Below, piece after piece: positions 28,842 through 38,046 of a stretch of DNA of 64,000 nucleotides. Every line of letters begins with the position of its first letter. Position 1 is the stretch's first letter. Under the pieces are notes generated by a model. The model had not been told where the DNA came from. It saw nothing but the letters and a program-made list of their open reading frames with translations, and searched no databases. The DNA comes from an uncultured Altererythrobacter sp. (GTDB lineage Bacteria; Pseudomonadota; Alphaproteobacteria; Sphingomonadales; Sphingomonadaceae). Made by a program: the position numbers and the translations under genes. Location of the stretch: the NCBI GenBank assembly GCA_913056125.1, contig CAJXNC010000006.1, forward strand, positions 1 through 64,000. Direction: 5' to 3'.

Positions 28842-31058
28842 ATGGACGCAAAGACAGGTTCGATTTCGGGCGGTTGCCCGTTCCACGGTGACGACAGTGT
28901 TCGCTCGCTGCTCGGCCGCACCAACAAGGATTGGTGGCCCGATGCCCTGCAGCTGGAAATCCTCACACAAGGCGGCAAGATGGTCGACCCGATGGGCGAG
29001 GACTTCGACTATTGCGAAGCCTTCAACGCCATCGACTACAACGCGCTGAAGGATGACCTGACCGCGCTGATGACCGACAGCCAGGACTGGTGGCCTGCCG
29101 ATTACGGCCATTACGGCCCGTTCTTCATCCGTATGGCCTGGCATGCCGCCGGCACCTATCGCACAGGCGACGGCCGTGGCGGCGCGGGCAGCGGCCAGCA
29201 GCGCTTTGCTCCCCTCAATAGCTGGCCCGACAATGGCAATCTCGACAAGGCACGCCGCCTGCTGTGGCCGATCAAGAAGAAGTACGGCAAGCATATCAGC
29301 TGGGCAGACCTGTTCATCCTGACCGGCAATGTTGCCATCGAGAGCATGGGCGGCCCGACCTTCGGCTTTGGTGGCGGACGCAAGGACGTGTTCGAACCCG
29401 AAAATGTCTATTGGGGTACCGAAGAGCTTTGGGTCGACCAGGGTGCCGAAACGCGCATCATCCCTGATGAGGGCAAGGCGATGGACAACCCGCTTGCTGC
29501 AATCCAGATGGGCCTCATCTACGTCAATCCCGAAGGACCTGGCGGCAATCCGCACGATCCCGAAGGCATGGCCCGCGACATGCGCGAAACCTTCGCGCGC
29601 ATGGCCATGAATGACGAGGAAACCGTTGCCCTTACCGCCGGCGGACATGCCTTCGGCAAGGCGCACGGTATGATCGATCCCGAAACGCTCAGCCCGGCAC
29701 CTGAAGGCGGCGACATCACCGCACAGGGCTTCGGCTGGTCGATGAGCGAGGAAGATATCGCTGCAGGGCGCATCACCACCTCGGGCATCGAAGGCGCGTG
29801 GTCGAACAATCCCACTCAGTGGGGCGGCGACTATTTCCGCTTGCTGTTCAAGTATGAATACGAACTGGTGAAGAGCCCGGCGGGCGCTAACCAGTGGCAG
29901 CCGATCGGACAGTCCGAAGAGGATATGGCACCCGATGCGCGGGACCCGAACAAGAAGGTCCCAACCATGATGACCACGGCCGACATGGCGCTGAAGCGCG
30001 ACCCGGAATATCGCAAGATTTCCGAACGCTTCCTCAACGATCAAGCGGCTCTTGACGATGCCTTCGCCCGTGCATGGTACAAGCTCACCCATCGCGACAT
30101 GGGACCCAAGGCACGCTATCTCGGCCCGGAAGTCGCCGAAGAAGACCTGATCTGGCAGGATCCGGTTCCGGCGGGCACGGCTCCCAACGAAAAGGAAGTT
30201 GCGACCTTCAAGGCGGACGTTCTGGCCAGCGGCCTGACCGTCTCCGAACTGGTCAAGGCGGCCTGGGCTTCGGCCTCGACCTTCCGCAATTCGGACTATC
30301 GCGGCGGCGCCAATGGTGCGCGCGTGCGGCTTGCCCCGCAAAAGGACTGGGCGGCCAACGATCCGGACGAACTGGCCAAGGTCCTCGCCAAGCTGGACGA
30401 ACTTCGCGGCTCCATGTCGATGGCGGATGCAATCGTGCTGGCCGGTGCCGCGGCGATCGAGAAGGCAGCGCAGGATGGCGGCTTCGACGTCTCCGTCGAT
30501 GTCACCACTGGTCGCGGCGATGCCAGCGAAGAGCAGACCGATGCCGAAAGCTTCGAACCGCTTGAGCCCTTCGCCGACGGTTTCCGCAATTACCTGCGGA
30601 CCAAGGCCACGGTGAAGACCGAGGACATGCTGGTCGACAAGGCCAACCTGCTCGGCCTGTCGGTTCCTGAAATGACCGTTCTGCTCGGCGGCATGCGCGC
30701 GCTTGGCGCGGTGAGCAAGCATGCCAAGCACGGCAATTCCATCGGCGTGCTGACCGACCGTCCGGGCGTGCTGTCGAACGACTTCTTCGTCAACCTGCTC
30801 GACATGGGCACCAAGTGGTCGGTGGTCGATGACAGTGGCGACGAGGAATTCGTCGGCACGGACCGCGCAAGTGGGGCCGAGAAATGGCGTGCCACGCGCA
30901 CCGACCTCGTCTTCGGCTCCAACTCGCAGCTGCGCGCCGTGGCCGAAGTCTATGCCGAGGACTCCAGCAAGGAGAAGTTCGTGAAGGACTTCGTCGCCGC
31001 GTGGACCAAGGTCATGGATGCCGACCGCTTCGACCTGACCATGGCGAAATACCACTAG
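28842..31058 (+). CDS. katG: Catalase-peroxidase KatG
   Basis: 738 residues, usual for the fused two-domain enzyme. It degrades H2O2 by catalase and peroxidase activities. The distal haem pocket reads [11 protein letters not shown] (Arg97, Trp100, His101); the Trp partners in the family's Met-Tyr-Trp cross-link are visible as Tyr about 227 ([10 protein letters not shown]) and Met about 254 (FARMAM); the proximal His about 269 is in [18 protein letters not shown] site lies upstream. Together with ahpCF it forms a compact peroxide-defence block. Confidence 0.97.
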   Translation: MDAKTGSISGGCPFHGDDSVRSLLGRTNKDWWPDALQLEILTQGGKMVDPMGEDFDYCEAFNAIDYNALKDDLTALMTDSQDWWPADYGHYGPFFIRMAWHAAGTYRTGDGRGGAGSGQQRFAPLNSWPDNGNLDKARRLLWPIKKKYGKHISWADLFILTGNVAIESMGGPTFGFGGGRKDVFEPENVYWGTEELWVDQGAETRIIPDEGKAMDNPLAAIQMGLIYVNPEGPGGNPHDPEGMARDMRETFARMAMNDEETVALTAGGHAFGKAHGMIDPETLSPAPEGGDITAQGFGWSMSEEDIAAGRITTSGIEGAWSNNPTQWGGDYFRLLFKYEYELVKSPAGANQWQPIGQSEEDMAPDARDPNKKVPTMMTTADMALKRDPEYRKISERFLNDQAALDDAFARAWYKLTHRDMGPKARYLGPEVAEEDLIWQDPVPAGTAPNEKEVATFKADVLASGLTVSELVKAAWASASTFRNSDYRGGANGARVRLAPQKDWAANDPDELAKVLAKLDELRGSMSMADAIVLAGAAAIEKAAQDGGFDVSVDVTTGRGDASEEQTDAESFEPLEPFADGFRNYLRTKATVKTEDMLVDKANLLGLSVPEMTVLLGGMRALGAVSKHAKHGNSIGVLTDRPGVLSNDFFVNLLDMGTKWSVVDDSGDEEFVGTDRASGAEKWRATRTDLVFGSNSQLRAVAEVYAEDSSKEKFVKDFVAAWTKVMDADRFDLTMAKYH

Positions 31059-31084
31059 GCAAGGCGATAAGCCCTCGGGTTATA

Positions 31085-31116
31085 AAGGCCTCCGGCAGCA
31101 ATGTCGGGGGCCTTTT
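31085..31116 (+). terminator. katG terminator
   Basis: Stem AAGGCCTCCGGCA (31085-31097) with TGTCGGGGGCCTT (31102-31114) allowing G-U pairs, GCAA tetraloop, then TTTT. It lies 27 bases after the katG stop and just before the convergent azoreductase end. Confidence 0.85.
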
Positions 31117-31130
31117 CGTTTGGGCAGGCC

Positions 31131-31829
31131 CTAGCGGGCAGCATGAACAGTAGAGGATTGCTCCACGCCCGCCTTGCCGTCAGCCGCAAGCCGCCGCGCC
31201 AACTCTACCGTTCTCGTTCGTGCCGAATGCACCGACTGGCGGTGACGGTCGTCCTTGAATTCCTGATACTCGATAGCAATCGTTTCCACCGCATCCGGCG
31301 CAACGCCGAGGTAGTGGGCGCAGGCCGCAATTGCGGGGTCGAGCGCATTCCTGGCCGCGCGCAAGCCACCTGGCTCGAAACCGAATTCCCCGCGCGAGGA
31401 GAGCACTGCCAGCCTCTTGCCCGAAAGGATCGGTTCGATCGGGAAGTCCCCCCTTTCGAGATCGAATGAAAAGGTGCGCCCGATCCGCGCAACCTGGTCG
31501 AACCAGGCCTTCAGAGCTGCGGGCATGCCGTAATTGTACATTGGCACGCCCATCACGATGATGTCTGCTTTCTCCACCTCGTCGATCAGCGAGTCGGATT
31601 CCGCCAGCACCTCGGTCATCCACCGTTCTCTCTCCTCGATGCCCGTAAAGGCTGCATGGATAAAGCGACCGGACACGAACGGTGGCGGCATCTGCCCGAC
31701 ATCACGCGCAATAACCGTCGTGTCGGGCGATTCCTCCTGGAAGGTACGCTGGAAGAGGGACGTCAATTGCCGTGTTAGCGAACGGTCTTCCAACTGAGCG
31801 CTGGCATCGATTCTGAGAAGAACAGTCAT
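31131..31829 (-). CDS. azoR: FMN-dependent NADH-azoreductase / quinone reductase
   Basis: 232 residues. Flavodoxin-like fold with the FMN phosphate region near the N-terminus (LLRIDASAQLEDRSLTRQL) and the family motif VPMYNYGMPAALKAWFDQVARIGRTF. Enzymes of this group reduce quinones and azo compounds by two electrons. It is divergently transcribed from a LysR regulator, the arrangement in which the regulator usually controls the reductase. Length is a little above the roughly 200-residue norm because of a C-terminal tail. Confidence 0.87.
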   Translation of the reverse strand: MTVLLRIDASAQLEDRSLTRQLTSLFQRTFQEESPDTTVIARDVGQMPPPFVSGRFIHAAFTGIEERERWMTEVLAESDSLIDEVEKADIIVMGVPMYNYGMPAALKAWFDQVARIGRTFSFDLERGDFPIEPILSGKRLAVLSSRGEFGFEPGGLRAARNALDPAIAACAHYLGVAPDAVETIAIEYQEFKDDRHRQSVHSARTRTVELARRLAADGKAGVEQSSTVHAAR

Positions 31830-31915
31830 GAGGATCTTGCTCCGGACGAATGTGGTCGATGCCTGCTTTCTGGCGATCCAGACACTTCTTGGCGAAAGGC
31901 GATTCTTCAGCCATA

Positions 31916-31934
31916 AGATGAAGAAAATTCATCT
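31916..31934. promoter_or_regulatory. LysR-type operator (T-N11-A) between azoR and its regulator
   Basis: Perfect 7-bp inverted repeat AGATGAA / TTCATCT with a 5-base AT-rich spacer; it contains the T-N11-A core of LysR-family sites. Located 20 bases before the regulator start and about 87 bases before azoR, so one site could autoregulate the regulator and activate azoR. Confidence 0.65.
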
Positions 31935-31954
31935 ACCGAGTATGGATATTCCGA

Positions 31955-32845
31955 TTGCGCCGACTGTCTCATCTCCATGCCCTGCGCGTGTTCGAGGCTG
32001 CGGCGCGTCATCTGCACTTCGGGCGCGCAGCGGAAGAACTGTCTCTCGATCCTACCGCCGTCAGCCATCAGATTCGCAATCTCGAAGCGGTGTTGGGCGT
32101 TCGCCTTTTTATCAGGCGACCCCGTCCTCTACGCCTCACCGATGAGGGAAAATTGCTCTTTCCCGCGATCAGGGATTCACTCGAGCAGATGGAAAAGGCA
32201 GTCGCCGAGGTGCAACGCCGCGGTCAGAAGCCGCTCGTAATCTCCATGACGCTGGCCTTCGCTTCGGAATGGTTCATTCCGCGCCTTGCATCTATCAAGT
32301 CGAGCATCGGTTTCGAAATTTCGGTCCATGCCGACAACGCACCAGCCAATTTGTCGGCGGGCGAGATCGACCTTGCGCTCCGCTCACAAGAAGAGCCTGG
32401 GCAACAACACCAGTGGCGGCACCTGTTCGACGATCATTTCATTGCCGTTGCGGCGCCGCAATTGGTGGCCGGTGACGACAAGGGGCCAACCTCGGCGCAG
32501 CTGCCCTCATTACCGCTTATCGAATATCGCTGGAGCTCGCCGCAACGAAAGCCGCTCGAATGGCGCGACTGGTGCCAGAGCGCCGGCCTTTCATTCAACG
32601 AAACAGCCTCCGTCACCAATTTCACCGAGGAGAGCCATGCGATCGGTGCCGCAGTGGGTGGAGCAGGCATGGCGCTGATCTCGGAGCGCCTCGCAGACCG
32701 CCGCCTTCGCCAGGGCGAACTGGTAGAATTGTCCGAACATCGATTGCCTGCGCCTCCCTTCTGGGGCGTTTGGCGAGCCGATCATCCAAGGGCCGCAGAC
32801 ATTGACAGCCTCTTGCATGCGATAGCTGAAAAAGCGGCGAATTGA
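31955..32845 (+). CDS. LysR-family transcriptional regulator (GcvA-like)
   Basis: 296 residues. The N-terminal winged helix-turn-helix is classic (HALRVFEAAARHLHFGRAAEELSLDPTAVSHQIRNLEAVLG), closest in style to GcvA/AmpR regulators that begin M-R-R-L-x-x-L. That alignment supports the TTG start at 31955, since no ATG or GTG in frame lies nearby. The rest is a periplasmic-binding-like effector domain. Effector unknown; divergent azoR and the operator between suggest sensing of quinone or electrophile stress. Confidence 0.87.
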   Translation: MRRLSHLHALRVFEAAARHLHFGRAAEELSLDPTAVSHQIRNLEAVLGVRLFIRRPRPLRLTDEGKLLFPAIRDSLEQMEKAVAEVQRRGQKPLVISMTLAFASEWFIPRLASIKSSIGFEISVHADNAPANLSAGEIDLALRSQEEPGQQHQWRHLFDDHFIAVAAPQLVAGDDKGPTSAQLPSLPLIEYRWSSPQRKPLEWRDWCQSAGLSFNETASVTNFTEESHAIGAAVGGAGMALISERLADRRLRQGELVELSEHRLPAPPFWGVWRADHPRAADIDSLLHAIAEKAAN

Positions 32846-32903
32846 GAAGATAGCGACCGACGGCGCGGACTGCCCCGCCTCCGACATTGGCCCGAGGGCG
32901 ATC

Positions 32904-33476
32904 TTACCGCCGTCGCCTTAGCACCAGATAGAGCGCGCCCTCTCCGCCGTGGCGACGCTGGGCGGGCCGGATCGCGGCAATGTCCGTGGCGTGGGGTCCG
33001 GCGGCCAGCCAGTCGAGAATCTTGGCGCGGATAGCCCCGCGCTTCTCTCCGCGATCGGCGGCATCGACCGGGCGCGGCTTGCCGGTAATCAGCAGGACCA
33101 GCCGGGCGCCCATTGCCTTGGCCTGCGTGAGGCCCGTATCGAGGCGTCGATGCGCCTGCTCGAGATTGTGGCCATGCAGGTCGAGCGTGAATTCGGGCTC
33201 GGTGGAATTGCGCGCAAGGCGCCGATCCCAATGCGAATCCAGCCCATGGTCGTGGACCGGCGCGGGTGCAGGTTTGGGCGGGACCAGCGGCTCGGGCACG
33301 CGCCCTTTCACCTGCTTTGGCGGTGACGGTACGGGCGCTGGCGTCGTGCTGCCAACCAACGGCCTGGGAGCAGTCGCGCGCTTCGGCTCGAGCGGCGTCA
33401 CGCTCTGCGCGACCTTGGCCCACAGGGCGGCTTCCTCGGCGGTCAGGCCCCGCGGTGCCTTGCGCGGCGGCCTCAT
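32904..33476 (-). CDS. Smr (MutS2 C-terminal-like) domain protein
   Basis: 190 residues. A Pro-rich N-terminal half leads to an Smr domain with TLDLHGHNLEQAHRRL, VLLITGKP and the terminal HGGEGALYLVL. Smr domains are nucleases or nucleic-acid binders (DHGHN-type LDLHG motif seen). ATG 33476 overlaps the mltA stop (ATGA), a gene pair common in alphaproteobacteria. The frame remains open upstream inside mltA but there is no reason to start there. Confidence 0.87.
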   Translation of the reverse strand: MRPPRKAPRGLTAEEAALWAKVAQSVTPLEPKRATAPRPLVGSTTPAPVPSPPKQVKGRVPEPLVPPKPAPAPVHDHGLDSHWDRRLARNSTEPEFTLDLHGHNLEQAHRRLDTGLTQAKAMGARLVLLITGKPRPVDAADRGEKRGAIRAKILDWLAAGPHATDIAAIRPAQRRHGGEGALYLVLRRRR

Positions 33477-34669
33477 CGTACGCCCAGCCTGCGCAGGGTC
33501 CCGCGCGGTACGAAGATCACCGCCAGTCCGCGCGCGCTCATCCCTCCGGCTATCTCGCGCGCCCGCTCGCCCGCACCCCAGAAGGTATCGAAACGATTGG
33601 CCCCGCGAATGGCCCCGCCCGTATCTTGCGCGACCCACAGTCCGCGCGCCTCTGGCCTGTCGGTCGACAGAAACACAGGCGCCCCATAGGGCACGAAGGC
33701 GGGGTCTACCGCGACCGAACTTTCCCCGCGCACCGGCACGCCGAGCGAACCGAGCGGCCCGTCACCCTCCAGTTCCTGGAAGAAGACCCAGCTTTCGTTG
33801 AGCCGCATCAGGTCGCGCCCGTCCTCCGGGTTCTCGCGCAGATATTGCATGATGCCCTGCATCGATCCGGCATATTGGCCGGGACCATCGCCCAACAGGC
33901 CGCGCTCGCGCATGACGCCGCCAATACCCGTATAGCCCTGCCCGTTCTGGCTGGCATAGCCGATGCGGATCACCTCGCCTTCGGGCGAGATCAACCGGCC
34001 CGAGCCCTGGATCTGCAGGAAGAAGAACTCGATGGCATCTGCCGCCCAGGCTATTTCAAGCCCGCGCCCTTCCAGCGCGCCATCCTCGATTTCGGCGCGC
34101 GTATAATATTCGACACATTCACCCTCGGGCGTGCGGCGGCTGAGAGGCACACGCCCCTCGCGCTCGCTTTCGGGAATATCCTCGCGCCAGCAACGCTCGA
34201 GATCCTCGGGCACGCCATAGACCGGTACGTCGAAACCCGGACGGCGCGTGCGTACGCCGGCGATCTGCGGCTCGAAATAGCCGGTGGCAAATGCCGCGCC
34301 ATCGCCAACACGCACCGTCTCGAAATAGGTTTCGAAAAAGCGCGCTGCCTCCTCGCGCGGCCATGCAGGGGCACTGCGGCAGGCGGGCTGCCAATCGAAA
34401 GGCTGCGTCAGCCCCGATGCATCCTCACGCGTGGTGGCATAGGCACAGCTCGCCTCGAAGGCATCGAGCGCCGCCGCGCTGTCGCGAGGCATGAGGCCGA
34501 AGCTCGATATGGCGGGACCCGCAGAAACGCCCAGCGTAGCGGCATTGGCTCCCGTCGGCGGTGGAGTGCCCCTCCCTCCGGGCACCACGGTGGCGCAGGA
34601 GGCGAGCAGGCACATAGAGGCGAGGGCAGCGCCAAGCTTCGCAAATCTGGGAAGGCGCGTGTCAGCCAC
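33473..34669 (-). CDS. mltA: Membrane-bound lytic murein transglycosylase A
   Basis: 398 residues from GTG 34669, chosen for its AGGAGG site and because it gives a lipoprotein signal with lipobox LLASC. MltA cleaves glycan strands to 1,6-anhydro-muropeptides. Visible are MltA barrel motifs (FATGYFEPQIAGVRTR, YYTRAEIEDGAL, FFFLQIQGSGRL) and the 3D domain with its Asp residues (VAVDPAFVPYGAPVFL, WVAQDTGGAIRGANRFDTFWG). It lies 22 bases after tim44 and overlaps smr by 4 bases. Confidence 0.92.
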   Translation of the reverse strand: MADTRLPRFAKLGAALASMCLLASCATVVPGGRGTPPPTGANAATLGVSAGPAISSFGLMPRDSAAALDAFEASCAYATTREDASGLTQPFDWQPACRSAPAWPREEAARFFETYFETVRVGDGAAFATGYFEPQIAGVRTRRPGFDVPVYGVPEDLERCWREDIPESEREGRVPLSRRTPEGECVEYYTRAEIEDGALEGRGLEIAWAADAIEFFFLQIQGSGRLISPEGEVIRIGYASQNGQGYTGIGGVMRERGLLGDGPGQYAGSMQGIMQYLRENPEDGRDLMRLNESWVFFQELEGDGPLGSLGVPVRGESSVAVDPAFVPYGAPVFLSTDRPEARGLWVAQDTGGAIRGANRFDTFWGAGERAREIAGGMSARGLAVIFVPRGTLRRLGVR

Positions 34670-34691
34670 GGGCCGCGCCTCCTGACAAGAC

Positions 34692-35351
34692 TTAGCCGAG
34701 GTCGGTTTCGTCGAGCAGCCAGGCAGGATCGTTGCTGCGCACGTCGCGGCTGAAGGTCCAGATGTCCCGGCTCTCCACCGCATCGTCCAGCGAGCCGGCA
34801 ATCATGCGGCCATCCTTGTCGCGCGTGACGGCAGCGATGTCGGCCTGGAAGCGCACCGCGATGCGGGCGATATTGCCGTCGAGCATAGCGGAATGGACGG
34901 TGCTGTCCTCGATCCGTACGAGGCGGTTGTCGAGCGTTTCACCGGCCTTCTCGCGTTCGTCGATAGCGGCGACGAAGCTGTCATAGACGTCCTTGTCGCA
35001 CAGCTGCTGCAGCTCTTCCTTGTCACCGCGCCAGAAAGCCTCAAGCACGAGCTCATAGGCGCCCTTGGCCCCTTCGAGGAAGGTCAGCAGGTCGAAACGG
35101 CGATCGGCTGCCGAAATCTCCCGCAGGCCCTGCTCGATGGCCGGCGGGAAACCGGCGATATGGCGGTCATTGCGCGGCATTTCCTGCGCGGGAACGACGG
35201 GCGGAACAGGTGCGTTCTGCAGGTCGTCGCTGCGATCGAAGTGCTTCGGCACGATTTCTTCTTCATGCTCGGCGCGACGTCCAAGCACGGAATAGAGCCG
35301 CATGCCCAAAAAGGCAGCAATCATGGCGAGGATAACGATCTCAAAAATCAC
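34692..35351 (-). CDS. Tim44/TimA-domain membrane-anchored protein
   Basis: 219 residues. One N-terminal helix (IFEIVILAMIAAFLGMRLYSVLG), a linker, and a Tim44-like domain from about residue 75 (FLEGAKGAYELVLEAFWRGDKEEL ... VRFQADIAAVTRD). In alphaproteobacteria this gene neighbours mltA and secB on the opposite side, as here; it is thought to help insertion or assembly of membrane complexes. First gene of the tim44-mltA-smr unit. Confidence 0.88.
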   Translation of the reverse strand: MIFEIVILAMIAAFLGMRLYSVLGRRAEHEEEIVPKHFDRSDDLQNAPVPPVVPAQEMPRNDRHIAGFPPAIEQGLREISAADRRFDLLTFLEGAKGAYELVLEAFWRGDKEELQQLCDKDVYDSFVAAIDEREKAGETLDNRLVRIEDSTVHSAMLDGNIARIAVRFQADIAAVTRDKDGRMIAGSLDDAVESRDIWTFSRDVRSNDPAWLLDETDLG

Positions 35352-35644
35352 GTCTTTGTCCCGATTGTGTCGGTGGCGCGCATCAAACTGCGCGAACTCA
35401 TACTCAATTGTGGCCTAGATAGGTTCGAATTACAAATGGACAACGCAGTCAGGCCCAACATTTGCTCAAGGCGATGAATTGGTGCCACGCCCAGCCAGAA
35501 CCCTTGCTGAACGGCGCGACCAAAGGCAGGGCGAGCGCCAAGCGTTGCGGGCACGGCGCGCGGGTGCTAGGCGCGCCGCCATTCACATTACCAATCCATT
35601 CCACGCGCCACTGGCGCGGATGCAGAAAACGAAAGTCGAATATC
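35352..35644. promoter_or_regulatory. Divergent intergenic region, tim44 / secB
   Basis: About 290 bases separate the two divergent starts and should hold both promoters. The stretch near 35390-35450 is AT-richer than its surroundings (AATTGTGGCC..., GAATTACAAATGG), but I cannot assign -35/-10 boxes with confidence, and I see no hairpin with a U-run. Confidence 0.4.
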
Positions 35645-36196
35645 ATGGCCGAAGAAGGCGACGTCCTTACCAACCTCGACAATCTCCAGGGCGCGAATGG
35701 CGCGGACAACCGTCCGGTCGCTGGCGTCATTTCGCAATATGTGAAGGACCTTTCGGTCGAAAATCCCAAGGCCCCGGACAGCTTCCAGTGGCAGGGTCAG
35801 CCCGACATGGAAGTGCAGTTCAACATTGCCGCCAAGAAGATCAATGACGAGGTTTCGGAGGTCGAACTTAAGATCTCCGCCAAGGCCAAGGCGAATGAAG
35901 GTATTGCCTATATCGTTGAGCTGGCATTCTGCGGCTTGGTCGGCATGCGCAACATGCCCGAAGACCAGAAGCACGCCTTCACCTTCGCCGAAGCGCCGCG
36001 CATCCTCTTCCCCTTCGCCCGCCGCGTGATTGCCGACGCCGTGCGCGATGCCGGCTTCACCCCGCTGCTGCTCGATCCGATCGACTTCAACGGCCTCTAC
36101 GTCCAGCAGCTGCGCCAGAAGCAGGAAGCCGATGCCGCTGCAGCCGCTGCTGCGCCGCAGGGCGAAGCACCGGCAAGCCCCGGCGACGAGGGCTGA
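35645..36196 (+). CDS. secB: Protein-export chaperone SecB
   Basis: 183 residues. SecB keeps preproteins unfolded and hands them to SecA. Family features: PVAGVISQYVKDLSVENPKAP, DMEVQFNIAAKKI, VELAFCGLVGM and the C-terminal ILFPFARRVIADAVRDAGFTPLLLDPIDF. The ATG follows AAAGTCGAATATC, a weak ribosome site; earlier in-frame codons are not conserved. A disordered Ala-rich tail extends beyond the core. murJ begins about 40 bases downstream. Confidence 0.96.
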   Translation: MAEEGDVLTNLDNLQGANGADNRPVAGVISQYVKDLSVENPKAPDSFQWQGQPDMEVQFNIAAKKINDEVSEVELKISAKAKANEGIAYIVELAFCGLVGMRNMPEDQKHAFTFAEAPRILFPFARRVIADAVRDAGFTPLLLDPIDFNGLYVQQLRQKQEADAAAAAAAPQGEAPASPGDEG

Positions 36197-36237
36197 TGCA
36201 GCTCTCCGCTTCCGGCACGAACTGACAGGCCTGCTCG

Positions 36238-37824
36238 ATGGGCCTGTTGCGGCATGTCGGGACGATAAGCTCGCTGACCATGGTCAGCCGTATTGCCGGC
36301 CTGGCGCGGGAGATGATCTTTTCCCGCGTACTGGGCGCCAATGCGGCGACCGACGCCTTCCTGCAGGCCTTTATCCTGCCCAATGTCTTCCGCCGACTGT
36401 TTGCCGAAGGCGCATTCTCTGCCGCCTTCGTGCCGATGTTCTCGCGCAGGGTGAAACAGGGCGAGGATGACGGGGAGGACGGCCACCAGCTTGCCGCGCA
36501 ATTCTCCAATGACGTGCTCAGCGTCTTCCTGCCGGCGCTCATCATCCTGTGCGCGATTGCAGAGATCGCCATGTTCCCGATCATCTGGCTGTGGTCGCCC
36601 GAATGGCGCGGCGATGCAGACCAGCTTGCATTCGCGACCGACCTCGCCCGGATCACCTTCCCCTATATCGCGCTGGTCAGCCTGGTGACCCTGTTCACCG
36701 GCATGCTCAATTCGGTGAGCCGCTTTGCGCCTGGTGCCAGCTTCCCGATCATCCTCAACCTGGTGCTAATCGCGGCCCTGGGGCTCGGCCATTACTGGAT
36801 GGGACAGGGCGCGGAATTGCGCGATGCCGTCTACCTGCTTGCCGCAGCAGTGACTGCGGCGGGCGTATTGCAGCTCGCCTGGCTCTATTACTGGGTGCGC
36901 GTCGCCGGTTTCAAACCGAGCCTGCAAATTCCCAAGATCACACCCGAAGTGAAGCGGTTGAGCTGGATCGCCCTGCCCGCCGCATTTGGCGCGGGCGCCT
37001 ACCAGATCAACACGCTGGTGCAGGTCTACTTCCTCAATGCGCTGGAAGGCTCCAACGTCACCTATATGAATTATGCCGACAGGCTGAACCAGTTGCCGCT
37101 GGGGATCATCGGCATCGCGCTCGCCACCGCCATCCTGCCATCCCTGTCCAAGCATATTGCCGCCGACGAGAAAGAAGGTGCGAGCAAGGTGCAGAGCGAT
37201 GCCATCGAGCTGGCCATGCTGCTGACCCTGCCTGCTGCCGTTGCCATGGCAATTTGCGGCACCCCCTTCATTACCATCATCTTCGAGGGCGGGCGTTTCA
37301 CCGCCGATGATGCCGCCGTTTCCGGTTCGATCCTGACCGCGCTGGTCTTCGGCCTGCCCGCCTATGTGCTGGTCAAGGTGCTGGTCCCCGGATTCTACGC
37401 AAGGCAGGACACGCGCACGCCGGTCTATGCAGCCCTTCTGTCGCTGGCCGTCTTCATTGCTTTCAACCTTGCCTTTCTGGAGCGGTTCGGCGTGGTCGGC
37501 GTAGCGGCAGCAAGCGCGATCGGAGCATGGCTCAATGTCGTCATGCTCTACACCATCCTGTTCAATCGCGGGCACTACACCGCACCGCTGCGCCTGTTCG
37601 GCAGGATTGCGCGCCAGCTGGTCGCTGCTGCGATCATGGGCGGTGCGCTTTACTATTTGCAGGACCTGCTGACGGGCTTTTACGGTGCGGGTCTGGTCGA
37701 GCGGATTGCCGCACTGGCCGCTCTGTGCGGGGCGGGCGCGGGAATCTATTTCGCGGTCGCCTTCCTGGTCGGGGCGCTGGACAGGACGACCATCGCCAAG
37801 CTGGTGAAACGCAAATCCGCCTAG
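36238..37824 (+). CDS. murJ: Lipid II flippase MurJ
   Basis: 528 residues with about 14 membrane helices. Flips lipid-linked peptidoglycan precursor to the periplasm. The N-terminal signature SRIAGLAREMIFSRVLGA, then DAFLQAFILPNVFRRLFAEGAFSAAFVPMFS, and later VLVPGFYARQDTRTPVYAALLS are typical. Essential in most bacteria. The trpS leader region begins just after its stop. Confidence 0.96.
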   Translation: MGLLRHVGTISSLTMVSRIAGLAREMIFSRVLGANAATDAFLQAFILPNVFRRLFAEGAFSAAFVPMFSRRVKQGEDDGEDGHQLAAQFSNDVLSVFLPALIILCAIAEIAMFPIIWLWSPEWRGDADQLAFATDLARITFPYIALVSLVTLFTGMLNSVSRFAPGASFPIILNLVLIAALGLGHYWMGQGAELRDAVYLLAAAVTAAGVLQLAWLYYWVRVAGFKPSLQIPKITPEVKRLSWIALPAAFGAGAYQINTLVQVYFLNALEGSNVTYMNYADRLNQLPLGIIGIALATAILPSLSKHIAADEKEGASKVQSDAIELAMLLTLPAAVAMAICGTPFITIIFEGGRFTADDAAVSGSILTALVFGLPAYVLVKVLVPGFYARQDTRTPVYAALLSLAVFIAFNLAFLERFGVVGVAAASAIGAWLNVVMLYTILFNRGHYTAPLRLFGRIARQLVAAAIMGGALYYLQDLLTGFYGAGLVERIAALAALCGAGAGIYFAVAFLVGALDRTTIAKLVKRKSA

Positions 37825-37853
37825 TGGCCCGGCCCATGCTTCCGTGCTCCAGC

Positions 37854-37881
37854 TTGCAGAACGGCCCGCGTCTGTTAAGAC
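37854..37881 (+). promoter_or_regulatory. Candidate promoter for the trpS leader
   Basis: TTGCAG (37854-37859) and TAAGAC (37876-37881) are spaced by 16 bases. The predicted transcript start falls at or a few bases before the ATG at 37889, so the leader peptide message could be leaderless. Both boxes match sigma-70 consensus only loosely. Confidence 0.35.
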
Positions 37882-37888
37882 GTCCCGC

Positions 37889-37981
37889 ATGACCAAGGGT
37901 TTTCTCTTCTCTGGCGCTGGCCCCCTGCGTTTCGCGGTGCGTGGCCGGGCGGCCTGGTTCTGGTCGGGCTGCTCCAAGTAA
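37889..37981 (+). CDS. Candidate Trp-codon leader peptide upstream of trpS
   Basis: 30-residue frame ending Ala-Ala-Trp-Phe-Trp-Ser-Gly-Cys-Ser-Lys, with Trp codons at positions 23 and 25 (bases 37955-37957 and 37961-37963). It sits 65 bases before the gene for tryptophanyl-tRNA synthetase and is followed by hairpins, the layout of a ribosome-mediated attenuation leader. No ribosome site is evident, but a promoter placed to give a leaderless message is possible, as known for rhizobial trpL. Could be a chance frame; Trp pairs in a 30-codon frame before this specific gene argue otherwise. Confidence 0.5.
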   Translation: MTKGFLFSGAGPLRFAVRGRAAWFWSGCSK

Positions 37982-37990
37982 GAGCGCCTT

Positions 37991-38011
37991 TTGCCCGGGC
38001 CTGACGGGCAA
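37991..38011 (+). terminator. Hairpin in the trpS leader (possible attenuator)
   Basis: Perfect 7-bp stem TTGCCCG / CGGGCAA (37991-37997 with 38005-38011) and a 7-base loop, followed by a pyrimidine-rich but not U-only stretch. An alternative pairing of GTCGGGC (37963-37969, overlapping the second Trp codon) with GCCTGAC (37999-38005) would disrupt it; another small hairpin can form at 37967-37988. Regulation could act on transcription or on trpS translation. Confidence 0.4.
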
Positions 38012-38046
38012 CCCTCCCGTTTCCAGATTTCAGAAAGAGAATATTC

